Of a stretch of 64,000 nt of DNA, positions 34,278 to 42,705 are shown one piece after another. The stretch spans positions 3,038,001 to 3,102,000 of the forward strand of contig NZ_CP071872.1 in the NCBI RefSeq assembly GCF_022647665.1, in the 5' to 3' direction. The notes below the pieces were generated by a model, which worked only from the letters and a program-made list of their open reading frames with translations, had not been told where the DNA came from and made no database searches. The translations under genes were made by a program, and so were the position numbers. Numbering within the stretch: position 1 is the first letter of the stretch; each line of letters begins with the position of its first letter. The DNA is from Streptomyces formicae. GTDB taxonomy: Bacteria > Actinomycetota > Actinomycetes > Streptomycetales > Streptomycetaceae.

Positions 34278-35972
34278 TCACTTGTACATCGTCTGGTTCA
34301 TGGTTCCGGGGGCATACGCGTCCGGGTCCACCCAGACGTTGATCAGCGACGGCTTCCCCGACTCACGAGCACGCCGCAGCGCAGGCCCGATATCGGCCGG
34401 ATCACGCACCTCCTCGCCATAGCCGCCCAGCATCTGCGCGAACTTGTCGTAGTGCACGTCCCCGAGCGTGTTGCCCACCCGCTCCCGCTCCAGGCCGTAC
34501 TTCCGCGCCTGGCCGTAACGGATCTGATTCATCGAGGAGTTGTTGCCGACAATCCCGACGAACGGCAGGTCGTAACGGACGAGCGTCTCGAAGTCCCAGC
34601 CGGTCAGGGAGAACGCGCCATCACCGAACAGAGCGACGACCTCCTTGTCCGGCCGCGCCTGCTTCGCCGCCAGCACAAACGGAACACCGACGCCGAGCGT
34701 GCCCAGCGGACCCGGGTCCATCCAGTGCCCGGGCGACTTCGGCTGCACCACCTGCCCGGAGAAAGTGACGATGTCGCCACCGTCACCGACATAGATCGAG
34801 TCCTCGGTCAGAAACTCGTTGATCTCGCTCACCAGCCGGTACGGATGGATCGGCGAAGCCTCCGACCTCAGCTGAGGCAACCGCCTCTCGACCGCCGTCA
34901 GCTCGGCCGCCCGCAACTCCTCCAGCCACTCCTTGCGCTTCGACGCACCCCCGTTGATGCGCCCCGAGGCCGCCTCCGCCACCGACTTCAGGACCAGCCC
35001 CGCATCCCCGACGATCCCGAGATCGACGTCCCGGTTCTTGCCGACGGTCCGGTAGTCCAGATCGACCTGCACCACGGTCGCCTCCGGCGACAGCCGCTTG
35101 CCGTAGCCCATACGGAAGTCGAACGGCGTCCCCACGATCACGATCACATCGGCATGGGAGAAGGCGTACCGACGTGACAGCTGGAAGTGGTGCGGATCCC
35201 CGGGCGGCAGCGTGCCGCGTCCCGCACCGTTCATGTAAGCGGGAATGTTCAGCGCACGCACCAGCTCGATGGCCGCCTCGGTGCCGCGCGTCGTCCACAC
35301 CTGACTGCCCAGCAGGATCGCCGGCTTCTCGGCGTGCACGAGCAGATCGGCGAGCCGGTCGATCGCCTCGGGGTCGCCGGCCGAACGGGTCGACGCCCGG
35401 TAGCGGCCCGGCTCCGGCACCCGCGCCTTCTCCACCGGCACCTTCGCGTCCAGCACATCGCGCGGGATCTCCAGGAACGACGGCCCCGGAGCACCGTGAT
35501 AGCACTCGCGGAACGCCATCGAGACCATGTCGGCCGCCCGCGCCGTGTCCGGGACGGTCGCCGCGAACTTGGTGATCGGCGTCATCATGTCGACATGCGG
35601 CAGGTCCTGCAGCGACCCCATCTTGTGCTGGGTGTGGGCTCCCTGACCACCGATCAGCAGCATCGGCGACTCGGCCCGGAAGGCGTTGGCCACACCGGTG
35701 ACCGCGTCCGTCGTCCCCGGCCCCGCCGTGACCACCGCGCAGCCCGGCTTCCCGGTGATCCGGGCGTAGCCGTCGGCGGCATGGGCGGCGACCTGCTCAT
35801 GGCGTACGTCGACGACCTCGATGCCCTCGTCCACGCAGCCGTCGTAGATGTCGATGATGTGGCCGCCGCACAGGGTGTAGATGACGTCGACCCCCTCGGC
35901 CTTGAGCGCCTTGGCGACCAGGTGCCCACCGGAGATGAGGTCCTGCTGACGGTCCTGGCTGTCGTCGGGCAT
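34278..35972 (-). CDS. Oxalyl-CoA-decarboxylase-like ThDP enzyme
   Basis: A 564-residue thiamine-diphosphate enzyme of the usual family length. The activating Glu lies in VVDVRHEQVAAHAADGYAR near residue 55; the ThDP/metal motif runs from GDGAFSLTGWDFETL to GIVGNNSSMNQ near 446-475. An N-terminal VIYTLCGGHIIDIYDG helix-strand is typical of the oxalyl-CoA decarboxylase/2-hydroxyacyl-CoA lyase/acetolactate-synthase group. Because it precedes formyl-CoA transferase and an OFA transporter, oxalyl-CoA decarboxylation to formyl-CoA and CO2 is the best reading; a 2-hydroxyacyl-CoA lyase or synthase-like role is the alternative. ATG 35972 is used rather than an in-frame start at 36068, which would run through the operator palindrome. 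Confidence 0.77.
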   Translation of the reverse strand: MPDDSQDRQQDLISGGHLVAKALKAEGVDVIYTLCGGHIIDIYDGCVDEGIEVVDVRHEQVAAHAADGYARITGKPGCAVVTAGPGTTDAVTGVANAFRAESPMLLIGGQGAHTQHKMGSLQDLPHVDMMTPITKFAATVPDTARAADMVSMAFRECYHGAPGPSFLEIPRDVLDAKVPVEKARVPEPGRYRASTRSAGDPEAIDRLADLLVHAEKPAILLGSQVWTTRGTEAAIELVRALNIPAYMNGAGRGTLPPGDPHHFQLSRRYAFSHADVIVIVGTPFDFRMGYGKRLSPEATVVQVDLDYRTVGKNRDVDLGIVGDAGLVLKSVAEAASGRINGGASKRKEWLEELRAAELTAVERRLPQLRSEASPIHPYRLVSEINEFLTEDSIYVGDGGDIVTFSGQVVQPKSPGHWMDPGPLGTLGVGVPFVLAAKQARPDKEVVALFGDGAFSLTGWDFETLVRYDLPFVGIVGNNSSMNQIRYGQARKYGLERERVGNTLGDVHYDKFAQMLGGYGEEVRDPADIGPALRRARESGKPSLINVWVDPDAYAPGTMNQTMYK

Positions 35973-36026
35973 GGCGGAGTCCCGTCCCTTCGTAGGGGGA
36001 GTTGAGATGGCTCTCTCGTCAGATTG

Positions 36027-36050
36027 CATACAGTCGACGAATACTGTATG
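36027..36050. promoter_or_regulatory. Perfect operator palindrome in the oxalate divergent promoter
   Basis: CATACAGT-N8-ACTGTATG, an exact 8-bp inverted repeat with spacer CGACGAAT. It is 54 bases upstream of the ThDP-enzyme start (35972) and 70 bases upstream of the SucC-like start (36121), so one site could control both directions. The internal GTCGACGA is also found in the site at 2928-2951. Binding by the GntR protein encoded at 4620-5294 is inference. Confidence 0.65.
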
Positions 36051-36120
36051 AAACTTGTTATCCCGCATCCGGTGGGTGGTGTCCAGGGGGCGTGCGGCAC
36101 TTTCCTAGACAGGAGCCGGC

Positions 36121-37260
36121 ATGGATCTGTACGAGTACCAAGCACGCGAGATCTTCCAGCAGTACGGCATCGCCGTACCCGAAGCCGAAACCGCAGACAC
36201 GGCCCGCGAAGCACGCCACGCCGCCGACCGCCTCGGCGGCCGCGTCATCGTCAAAGCCCAGGTCAAAACCGGCGGCCGCGGCAAAGCAGGCGGCGTCAAA
36301 CTCGCCACCGACCCCGCCGCCGCCGAACTCACCGCCCGCCACATCCTCGGCATGGACATCAAAGGCCACACCGTACGAAAAGTGATGCTCGCCCAACCCG
36401 TCGACATCGACGCCGAGTACTACGCCTCCTACGCCCTCGACCGCGCCGCCGGCCGCTTCCTCGCCATCGCCTCCGCCCACGGCGGCATGGACATCGAAGA
36501 AGTCGCCGCCACCCGCCCCGAAGCCGTCACCCGCATCCCCGTCGACCCGGCCGAAGGCGTCACCCCCACCACAGCCGCCGCCATCGCCACCGCAGCCGGA
36601 CTCCCACCCACCACCGCACCCGCACTCCAGCGCCTCTGGCAGATCCTCACCAAGGAAGACGCCCTCCTCGTCGAGGTCAACCCCCTCGTCCGCGCCACCA
36701 CCGGCGACATCCTCGCCCTCGACGGCAAGATCACCCTCGACGACAACGCCCGCTTCCGGCAGACCCGCTGGGGCGACAGCGCCCGCACACACGACGACCC
36801 CCTGGAAGCCACCGCGGCAGCAAAGGGCCTCAACTACGTACGCCTCGACGGCGAAGTCGGCGTCATCGGCAACGGCGCCGGACTCGTCATGTCCACCCTC
36901 GACGTCGTCGCCGGCTGCGGAGCCCGCCCCGCCAACTTCCTCGACATCGGAGGCGGAGCCTCCGCCCAGGTCATGGCCGACGGCCTCACCGTCGTCCTCG
37001 CCGACCCCGGCGTCCGGACCGTCCTCGTCAACGTCTTCGGCGGCATCACCGCCTGCGACGCCGTCGCCGACGGCATCGTCAAGGCCCTCGAAACCGTACG
37101 CCTCACCAAACCGCTCGTCGTACGCCTCGACGGCAACAACGCCGCACGCGGCCGCGCCATCCTCGATGCCCGCGCCCACCCGCTCGTGCAGCAGGCCACC
37201 ACCATGGACGGCGCCGCCCGCCGGGCCGCCGCCCTCGCCACCGACGCCGCAGCAGTGTGA
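36121..37260 (+). CDS. Succinyl-CoA-ligase-like beta subunit
   Basis: A 379-residue ATP-grasp acyl-CoA ligase subunit beginning [20 protein letters not shown], with [19 protein letters not shown] near residue 44, EVNPLV near 188, [16 protein letters not shown] near 200, [11 protein letters not shown] near 250, FLDIGGGAS near 273 and [11 protein letters not shown] near 300. It pairs with the alpha subunit encoded 11 bases downstream. As it shares the oxalate promoter region, it may be a paralog for another dicarboxylate or for acyl-CoA salvage rather than the TCA-cycle enzyme. CAGGAG lies about 8 bases before ATG 36121. Confidence 0.85.
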   Translation: MDLYEYQAREIFQQYGIAVPEAETADTAREARHAADRLGGRVIVKAQVKTGGRGKAGGVKLATDPAAAELTARHILGMDIKGHTVRKVMLAQPVDIDAEYYASYALDRAAGRFLAIASAHGGMDIEEVAATRPEAVTRIPVDPAEGVTPTTAAAIATAAGLPPTTAPALQRLWQILTKEDALLVEVNPLVRATTGDILALDGKITLDDNARFRQTRWGDSARTHDDPLEATAAAKGLNYVRLDGEVGVIGNGAGLVMSTLDVVAGCGARPANFLDIGGGASAQVMADGLTVVLADPGVRTVLVNVFGGITACDAVADGIVKALETVRLTKPLVVRLDGNNAARGRAILDARAHPLVQQATTMDGAARRAAALATDAAAV

Positions 37261-37271
37261 AGGGACCGGAC

Positions 37272-38225
37272 ATGGCCATCTTTCTCAGCAAGGACAGCAA
37301 GGTCCTCGTCCAGGGCATGACCGGCGCCGAGGGTATGAAGCACACCCGACGGATGCTCGCCGCCGGCACCGACGTCGTCGGCGGCGTCAACCCCCGCAAG
37401 GCAGGCCGCACCGTCGACTTCGACGACCGCACCGTCCCGGTCTTCGGCACCGTACGAGACGCCGTCGCCGCCACCGGGGCGGACACCACCGTCATCTTCG
37501 TCCCGCCCGCCTTCACCGGCGCCGCCGTCACCGAGGCCGCGGACGCGGGCATCGGACTCGCCGTCGTCATCACCGAGGGCGTACCCGTCCACGACACCGT
37601 CCGCTTCACGGCGTACGCGAAGCAGCGCGGCACCCGCCTCATCGGCCCCAACTGCCCCGGCCTGATCAGCCCCGGCCAGTCCAACGCGGGCATCATCCCT
37701 GCCGACATCGCCCCGGCGCCCGGCCGCATCGGACTCGTGTCGAAGTCCGGGACGCTCACCTACCAACTCATGCACGAACTGCGGGACATCGGCTTCTCGT
37801 CCGCAGTCGGCATCGGCGGCGACCCTGTCATCGGGACGACACACATCGACTGCCTCACCGCCTTCGAGGCCGACCCCGACACCGAGCTCATCGTGCTGAT
37901 CGGTGAGATCGGGGGAGACGCGGAGGAACGTGCGGCGGTGACTATCAGAGAACAGATCTCCAAATCTGTCATCGCATATGTCGCCGGCTTCACGGCGCCC
38001 GAAGGAAAGACCATGGGCCACGCCGGAGCCATCGTCTCCGGTTCCACCGGCACCGCACAGGCGAAGAAGACCGCACTCGAAGCCGCCGGCGTCAAGGTCG
38101 GCTCGACCCCCAGCGAGACCGCCCTCCTCGTACGCGAAGCCCTGGGGCGACCTGACGGCACGTGTCATCGAGTGAGCTCACCCACACTTGGCGCAATCAC
38201 CGCACCAGGACCCGGGCCCGCCTGA
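37272..38225 (+). CDS. Succinyl-CoA-ligase-like alpha subunit, C-terminus probably frameshifted
   Basis: A 317-residue alpha subunit: [20 protein letters not shown] at the N-terminus, [13 protein letters not shown] near 39, [20 protein letters not shown] near 124, [15 protein letters not shown] near 155, and [18 protein letters not shown] near 248 containing the phosphoryl-His. The frame then reads [19 protein letters not shown] and stops at 38225. Removing one G from GGGG near 38145 would instead give [11 protein letters not shown] and a stop at 38173-38175, which looks like a natural C-terminus. A homopolymer frameshift, real or sequencing, is therefore likely but affects only the tail. It acts with the beta subunit encoded just upstream. 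Confidence 0.82.
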   Translation: MAIFLSKDSKVLVQGMTGAEGMKHTRRMLAAGTDVVGGVNPRKAGRTVDFDDRTVPVFGTVRDAVAATGADTTVIFVPPAFTGAAVTEAADAGIGLAVVITEGVPVHDTVRFTAYAKQRGTRLIGPNCPGLISPGQSNAGIIPADIAPAPGRIGLVSKSGTLTYQLMHELRDIGFSSAVGIGGDPVIGTTHIDCLTAFEADPDTELIVLIGEIGGDAEERAAVTIREQISKSVIAYVAGFTAPEGKTMGHAGAIVSGSTGTAQAKKTALEAAGVKVGSTPSETALLVREALGRPDGTCHRVSSPTLGAITAPGPGPA

Positions 38226-38341
38226 CTACGTTGCTGTCCATACGTGTCGATGCCGTACCCCTCGATGCCCGTACGCACCACGCACCGACGCGAGCCATCG
38301 CACCTCCCGCCCCGACTGTGCACCGAGAGCGGAGAACTCCC

Positions 38342-39895
38342 ATGGCAAACACCCTCACCCCACCCCTGTCCCTCAAACCCGGCACCTCCTGGACCGACGC
38401 CTGGCAGCGCTGTCTGACCGTCGCGCCCGAAGCGTTCCGCGACGACCGGGTCCTCAACCTGTGGGACACCCGCTGGCAGGCAGACGGCCGCGCGCTCGCC
38501 GCCACCAGCCCCATCGACGGCGGCCCCATCGCCGGCCCGCCCCGGCTCGACGCGGCCACCGCCCAGCGCGCCGTGCGCGCGGCGCTCGACCAGCACCGTG
38601 CCTGGCGCCACATTCCCCTCGCCGAACGGCGCGCCCGCGTCGCCGCCACCCTCGACGCCCTCACCGAGCACCGCGAGCTGCTCGCCCTCCTCCTCGTCCA
38701 CGAGATCGGCAAGCCGTGGCGGCTCGCCCGGGCCGACGTCGACCGGGCGATCGACGGAGTCCGCTGGTACGTCGACGGAATCGAGGACATGCTCGACGGC
38801 CGGGCACCCCTGGACGGCCCCGTCTCGAACATCGCCAGCTGGAACTACCCGATGTCCGTCCTCGTCCACGCCATGCTCGTCCAGGCCCTCGCAGGCAACG
38901 CGGTCATCGCCAAGGCCCCCACCGACGGCGGCCTGTCCTGCCTCACCCTCGCCTGCGCCCTCGCCGCACGCGAAGGGATCCCCGCCACCCTGGTCAGCGG
39001 CAGCGGCAGTGAACTGTCCGCGTCCCTCGTGCGCGCCCCGGAGATCGGCTGTGTCTCCTTCGTCGGCGGCCGCGACACCGGTGCCCGTATCGCCACCGCC
39101 GTCGCCGACCTCGGCAAGCGCCACATCCTCGAACAGGAGGGTCTCAACACCTGGGGCATCTGGAACTTCAGCGACTGGGACTCCCTCACCGCCGTCATCC
39201 CCAAGCTGTTCGACTACGGCAAGCAGCGCTGCACCGCCTACCCGCGCTTCGTCGTGCAGCGCAGCTCCTTCGCCGAGTTCCTCTCCGCGTACCTCCCCGC
39301 CGTGCGCTCGGTACGCGTGGGCCACCCCCTCGCCGTCGCCGACCCCGCCGACCCGCTCCCCGAGCTGGACTTCGGCCCCCTCATCAACGCCGCCAAGGCC
39401 AAGGAGCTGACCGACCAGGTCGCCGAGGCCATCGACCGGGGAGCCGTCCCGCTCCACCGCGGCTCCCTGACCGACGCCCATCTCCTCCCCGGCCAGGACA
39501 CCGGCGCCTACGTCGCCCCCGTGACCCTTCTCGGCCCGCCGCCGTCCTCCCCGCTGCATCACGCGGAGCCCTTCGGCCCCGTGGACACGATCGTCCTCGT
39601 CGACACCGAGGCGGAGCTCCTGGCCGCGATGAACGCCTCCAACGGCGCCCTCGTCGCCACGCTCTCCACCGACGACCCGGAGACGTACGAGCGTCTGTCC
39701 CCCCAGATCCGCGCTTTCAAGGTGGGCCGCGGAAAGCCCCGCTCGCGCGGCGACCGCGAGGAGCTCTTCGGCGGCTTCGGGGCGTCGTGGCGCGGCGCCT
39801 TCGTCGGCGGCGATCTGCTGGTGAAGGCGGTCACCGCGGGGCCGGCGAGGGAGCGCCTTCCCGGCAATTTCCCCGACTACCAGCTCAACGCCTGA
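38342..39895 (+). CDS. Aldehyde dehydrogenase family protein
   Basis: A 517-residue NAD(P)-dependent aldehyde dehydrogenase. Landmarks are SNIASWNYPMSVLVHAMLVQ near residue 161 (family PWNFP-like segment), GNAVIAKAPTDGG near 183, SFVGGRDTGARIA near 239, catalytic Glu in LEQEGLNTWGIW near 264, catalytic Cys in GKQRCTAYPR near 296, and EPFGPVDTIVLVD near 410. RBS-like GAGAGCGGAG lies before ATG 38342. It follows the SucD-like gene by 116 bases and is closed by a strong terminator. Its aldehyde is unknown; glyoxylate/formyl or semialdehyde metabolism would suit the locus. Confidence 0.85.
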   Translation: MANTLTPPLSLKPGTSWTDAWQRCLTVAPEAFRDDRVLNLWDTRWQADGRALAATSPIDGGPIAGPPRLDAATAQRAVRAALDQHRAWRHIPLAERRARVAATLDALTEHRELLALLLVHEIGKPWRLARADVDRAIDGVRWYVDGIEDMLDGRAPLDGPVSNIASWNYPMSVLVHAMLVQALAGNAVIAKAPTDGGLSCLTLACALAAREGIPATLVSGSGSELSASLVRAPEIGCVSFVGGRDTGARIATAVADLGKRHILEQEGLNTWGIWNFSDWDSLTAVIPKLFDYGKQRCTAYPRFVVQRSSFAEFLSAYLPAVRSVRVGHPLAVADPADPLPELDFGPLINAAKAKELTDQVAEAIDRGAVPLHRGSLTDAHLLPGQDTGAYVAPVTLLGPPPSSPLHHAEPFGPVDTIVLVDTEAELLAAMNASNGALVATLSTDDPETYERLSPQIRAFKVGRGKPRSRGDREELFGGFGASWRGAFVGGDLLVKAVTAGPARERLPGNFPDYQLNA

Positions 39896-39912
39896 CCCCC
39901 CCCGTGCGGGGC

Positions 39913-39945
39913 AGCCGCCCAGGACTCGACGGGTCCTGGGCGGCT
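39913..39945. terminator. Perfect 13-bp-stem terminator
   Basis: AGCCGCCCAGGAC (39913-39925) pairs with GTCCTGGGCGGCT (39933-39945). It follows the aldehyde dehydrogenase gene and isolates the oxalate region from the tRNA-Leu gene. The rest of the spacer to 40150 shows nothing else certain. Confidence 0.8.
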
Positions 39946-40150
39946 CCGGCCCGGGCACCCCCCCCGTGGTCGCCCATCGCACCCATGCCGTTACGGTGCG
40001 CACGCACCCGGGGTGGGCGGACCGCCGGCAGGCCGGTGGGCCCTCGCGCCACCCCACTGACCATGCGAAACGCGGTTCGGAGGCACGTCGAAGCCCTGGT
40101 AGAGTTATCCATGTCGCCGCGGGGAACGCACGCGAGCGGCAAAACACCTG

Positions 40151-40238
40151 GTCCGGGTGGCGGAATGGCAGACGCGCTAGCTTGAGGTGCTAGTGCCCTT
40201 TATCGGGCGTGGGGGTTCAAGTCCCCCCTCGGACACCA
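40151..40238 (+). tRNA. tRNA-Leu (anticodon GAG)
   Basis: The acceptor strand GTCCGGG pairs with CTCGGAC (one G-T wobble). The anticodon arm CTAGC-TTGAGGT-GCTAG presents GAG. A class II variable stem follows (TGCCC-TTTATC-GGGCG), then the T arm with GGTTCAAGTCC. The CCA end is encoded (40236-40238). The 3' part is the attachment site of the element that follows. The long variable arm confirms Leu type. Confidence 0.95.
40215..40236. other. attL (tRNA-Leu 3' end)
   Basis: This 22-bp segment of the tRNA T-arm and acceptor 3' strand recurs exactly at 44827-44848. It is the left boundary of the integrated element and keeps the tRNA intact. Confidence 0.85.
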
Positions 40239-40241
40239 GCG

Positions 40242-40266
40242 GAAACCCCAGTTCGTCTGGGGTTTT
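40242..40266 (+). terminator. Intrinsic terminator after tRNA-Leu
   Basis: GAAACCCCAG-TTCGT-CTGGGGTTTT: a 10-bp stem with a five-base loop ending in TTTT and followed by further T-rich sequence, four bases after the CCA end. It lies inside the element, next to attL. Confidence 0.8.
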
Positions 40267-40361
40267 CTGCTTTCTGGGGTGTGGCGTGACCAACCACGAG
40301 ACCAACAGCCCAGAGAGTTCCCAGGTCAGACCAGGGATGACAGGCCGAGCCCGTTGGCTCC

Positions 40362-41250
40362 TTAGGCGGCGAGCTTCCAGGCTCCGTTCTTACGTGAGTG
40401 GCCGTAGCGGGCCATGGTGTAGCCCGGTGAGTGGTGCCGGACGTTGGCGGAGACCTCCACGGGGTTCTCCCCGGCCTCCAGATCGTTCGTGACCTTGCTG
40501 TGCCTTCAGTCGTGTATCCGGAACTCCTCGGGGAGCTTCAGGCGGGTGCGCAGGGTGCGCCACCGTGCCGACACCTTCTCGGGGTCCTGCGGTCCTCCGG
40601 CTTCGCCTCGGTAGAGCTTGAAGCCGTCACGGGCGAACACCAAGTCGTGATCCGTCCACGCGGAGCCGAACCGTTCGCGCTCCGCGTCCTGGCGTTCCTT
40701 CTGCCACTTGAGCACGGTCATCACGGATTGATCCACATGGATCATGGCGTTGGCGTTGCCGTCCTTGGTGAGCTTGCGCAGCCGGTAGGTGTTGCCTTCC
40801 TCGACCACGACCCAGCCCAGCTCGATGGAGCCCTCAGCCCAGTTGATGAGGGACCATTTCATGCCCAGGGCTTCGCTGCGCCGCACGCCGGTGGCGGCGT
40901 AGACGGTCCACAGTGGAGCATCCCGCAGACAGTGATGGGTCAGGCCGCCGTCACAGGCCCGGTTGCCGCACGGCTCCCCCACCGAGGACAGGAACCGGGC
41001 CGTCTGCTTGTCGTCCAGGGTGGGGAAGTCCCGTTCCTGCGCCCGAATTTCCCGGCCCGTGGGCGGGTTGGCGGTGGCGGCAGGGTTGGCGGCTATCAGC
41101 TTGGGTACGGCCGCGCGGAGTGCGCCGGAGAGTACGAGCCGGTAGAGGCTGTGCAGCCGCCGGGCAGGGGGCCGTGGTTCGGGCTGAGCCAGTCGGCTTT
41201 CCGGGCGGCACAGGCGGACGCGATCGGCTCGGAGTTGAGGCTCTTTCTCT
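40362..41250 (-). pseudogene. Inactivated tyrosine-recombinase integrase
   Basis: The minus-strand frame encodes an integrase catalytic domain: LHSLYRLVLSGALRAAVPKL (end of the core-binding domain), VYAATGVRRSEALGMKWSLI with the first catalytic Arg, then WRTLRTRLKLPEEFRIHD. A TGA at 40506-40508 falls exactly in the HxLR motif (IHD-stop-RHSKVTNDLEAG). Beyond it the frame stays open and intact through NVRHHSPGYTMARYGHSRKN, containing the catalytic Tyr, to a TAA at 40362. The N-terminal arm-binding and most of the core-binding region upstream of about 41200 is not recognisable. The single nonsense change removes the second Arg and the Tyr nucleophile, so the protein should be inactive. Confidence 0.85.
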
Positions 41251-41259
41251 TCGCCGTGG

Positions 41260-41574
41260 CCAGGGCCGTACGTCGGAGCGAGCACCGAAGAGGTCAAGGC
41301 ACTCCCCGAGGTCATGGTGACCGTGGAACGGGAAGGGAGAACCGGTCGGCCGAAGACCGTTCTGACGCTCCGCAGTGACACTCCCGTTCACACAGAGCAG
41401 CGAACCGAGGTCCCAAAGCCACAGTCAGCCAGCACGAAGCATGCCGATGCACAGCGCGACAGGGTCGTACAGATGGACGCCTATCGGTCGGCGTCCGCGC
41501 AGGCCTCGGAGCCTATGCCCGCACCGGAACGCCCGGAACCGCTCGCCACCAACCCCTTCCTTGCGTTGCTCTGA
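41260..41574 (+). pseudogene. 3' remnant of an unidentified plus-strand element gene
   Basis: A plus-strand frame runs GPYVGASTEEVKALPEVMVT, then EREGRTGRPKTVLTL, and a Pro/Ala-rich tail ending PLATNPFLALL before TGA at 41572-41574. The first part resembles a C-terminal winged-helix segment of a replication or primase-like protein, though I cannot name the family. No start codon with ribosome site or plausible N-terminal domain precedes it; upstream sequence instead belongs to the opposite-strand integrase region. The simplest reading is a deletion that joined the 3' end of this gene to the truncated 5' part of the integrase gene near 41200-41260. Confidence 0.45.
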
Positions 41575-41593
41575 ACCGCCCGAACGAGCCAAA

Positions 41594-41625
41594 GAACGCC
41601 TCTGCCTTTCGTGGCAGAGGCGTTC
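41594..41625. terminator. Perfect 13-bp-stem bidirectional terminator
   Basis: GAACGCCTCTGCC (41594-41606), loop TTTCGT, GGCAGAGGCGTTC (41613-41625), followed by CTTTG on the plus strand and preceded by CTTT on the minus strand. It separates the plus-strand remnant from the convergent minus-strand cargo genes. Confidence 0.8.
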
Positions 41626-41637
41626 CTTTGCAGGCGG

Positions 41638-41880
41638 TCACTTGTCCTTGGGCGGGATGACGAAGCCTCGCATTGGTCCCGAACCCGGTTTCTCCTCCGA
41701 GAATTTGGCAGCCACGGATGCCAGCGCGTCAGCGGTCACGTCCCGGCGCCTGGAAGGGTCGGCCGTGTCGTACACGCGCCATGGCCCTGCCGTGTTCTCC
41801 GGGTCCTCCGGCGCAACCACTCCAGGAATGCCCAACTGCCTCAGCACAGCGTCAACTTGTCGGGCCTGCTCACCGTCCAC
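41638..41880 (-). CDS. Small hypothetical protein of the element
   Basis: An 80-residue soluble, charged protein (MDGEQARQVDAVLRQLGIPG, then GPWRVYDTADPSRRRDV and MRGFVIPPKDK). GTG 41880 follows GGAAGGCGGAA by a few bases. I do not recognise the family; the sequence looks like a folded small protein with a helix-strand start and no membrane segment or signal. It is the last gene of the minus-strand cargo run, 30 bases after the Cys-rich protein gene, and just before the terminator. Function unknown. Confidence 0.6.
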   Translation of the reverse strand: MDGEQARQVDAVLRQLGIPGVVAPEDPENTAGPWRVYDTADPSRRRDVTADALASVAAKFSEEKPGSGPMRGFVIPPKDK

Positions 41881-41910
41881 ACTTCCGCCTTCCGACTGGT
41901 CGACACCAGC

Positions 41911-42399
41911 CTAGCTACCGCCACCGCCCGAGCAGTGCGAAGCACACTTGCCGGGATTGATCGGCCCACAGCCGCCGGGTTTCGGCGTGTGGGAGCAGTT
42001 CGCCGCCACCGACACCAGGGCCTTGGTCGGGCCCGTCCACAGCTCACTGTCGACGGTGTGCCCGGCCTGCTCGATGATGGCCACCGTACGCGTGAGCGCG
42101 TGTTCGTCGTGGCGCTCGGCGTCGGGACGCTCGGGCCAGTGATGCACGAACCGCCCCAGGCGCTCGCACAGCTTCTCGTACAAGTTCGTGTGCAGGATCA
42201 GCGCGTGCCACCCCTCGTCCACCACGTTGGAGGGCGTGATCTTGACCGTGGGGAACTGCGCGGCGGCATCCATGAACTTGAGCGCTTCCACCACGATCCG
42301 CTCAGCCGTAGCGTTGTCCATGCCGGGGTTGCTGTCGATGACGGTTGTGACGACACCCCCGAACGCGGCAGGGGTGAGTAATGCGCGTACATCGTGCAT
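41911..42399 (-). CDS. Glycine-rich-domain-like protein with Cys-rich tail
   Basis: A 162-residue protein. ATG 42399 follows GGGAGGA by six bases. Residues about 55-95 (NVVDEGWHALILHTNLYEKL, then CERLGRFVHHWPE) resemble the signature of GRDP-like proteins, in which a conserved DEaWHxFIL segment recurs. The C-terminal 30 residues are unusual: NCSHTPKPGGCGPINPGKCA followed by SHCSGGGGS, four Cys and many Gly/Pro after a predominantly helical body. The tail could bind metal, form disulfides or serve as a modified segment; nothing in the sequence decides this. It lies in the middle of the small-gene run of the integrated element. Function unknown. Confidence 0.65.
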   Translation of the reverse strand: MHDVRALLTPAAFGGVVTTVIDSNPGMDNATAERIVVEALKFMDAAAQFPTVKITPSNVVDEGWHALILHTNLYEKLCERLGRFVHHWPERPDAERHDEHALTRTVAIIEQAGHTVDSELWTGPTKALVSVAANCSHTPKPGGCGPINPGKCASHCSGGGGS

Positions 42400-42480
42400 G
42401 TGTGTTCCTCCCTGTTGTGGCATTCACAGCCCACCCCGGTGGCTCGACTGTCCAAGGTTTTTGCTGCCGGGGTGGTGGCT

Positions 42481-42705
42481 CTACTCGGCGCGGACCACCA
42501 TCGCGAACGACGTACGGATGCGTCGGAATCCGGCATGACCGGACCGGCCCGTGTGGCTCATGCACTCCGCGTCCACCGATGCCGAGTCTTCTGCGGGGGT
42601 GGGCTTCCAGCCGCAGTGCAAGCACTCGGCCTCGAACATCACTCCCGCGTCCGGGTGCTCGGTGATCCGGTGCCTCACGTACCGCATGACCGCCTTGATG
42701 CTCAT
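42481..42705 (-). CDS. Small zinc-ribbon-like protein (DUF7848 type)
   Basis: A 74-residue protein, MSIKAVMRYVRHRITEHPDA, with Cys/His ligands in FEAECLHCGWKPTPAED and VDAECMSHTGRSGHAGF and a final FAMVVRAE strand. The CxxC...CxxH arrangement suggests one bound zinc. Very similar small proteins are common in Streptomyces next to XRE/DUF6879 or conjugative-element genes, and are listed as DUF7848, from memory. Its start overlaps the stop of the upstream small gene by four bases, so they are coupled. Role unknown; DNA or protein binding is possible. Confidence 0.65.
   Translation of the reverse strand: MSIKAVMRYVRHRITEHPDAGVMFEAECLHCGWKPTPAEDSASVDAECMSHTGRSGHAGFRRIRTSFAMVVRAE

Noticed and set aside
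34278..36068. Longer ThDP-enzyme start at 36068
   Set aside because: It would translate through the operator palindrome and add residues not seen in the family; ATG 35972 fits the usual length.
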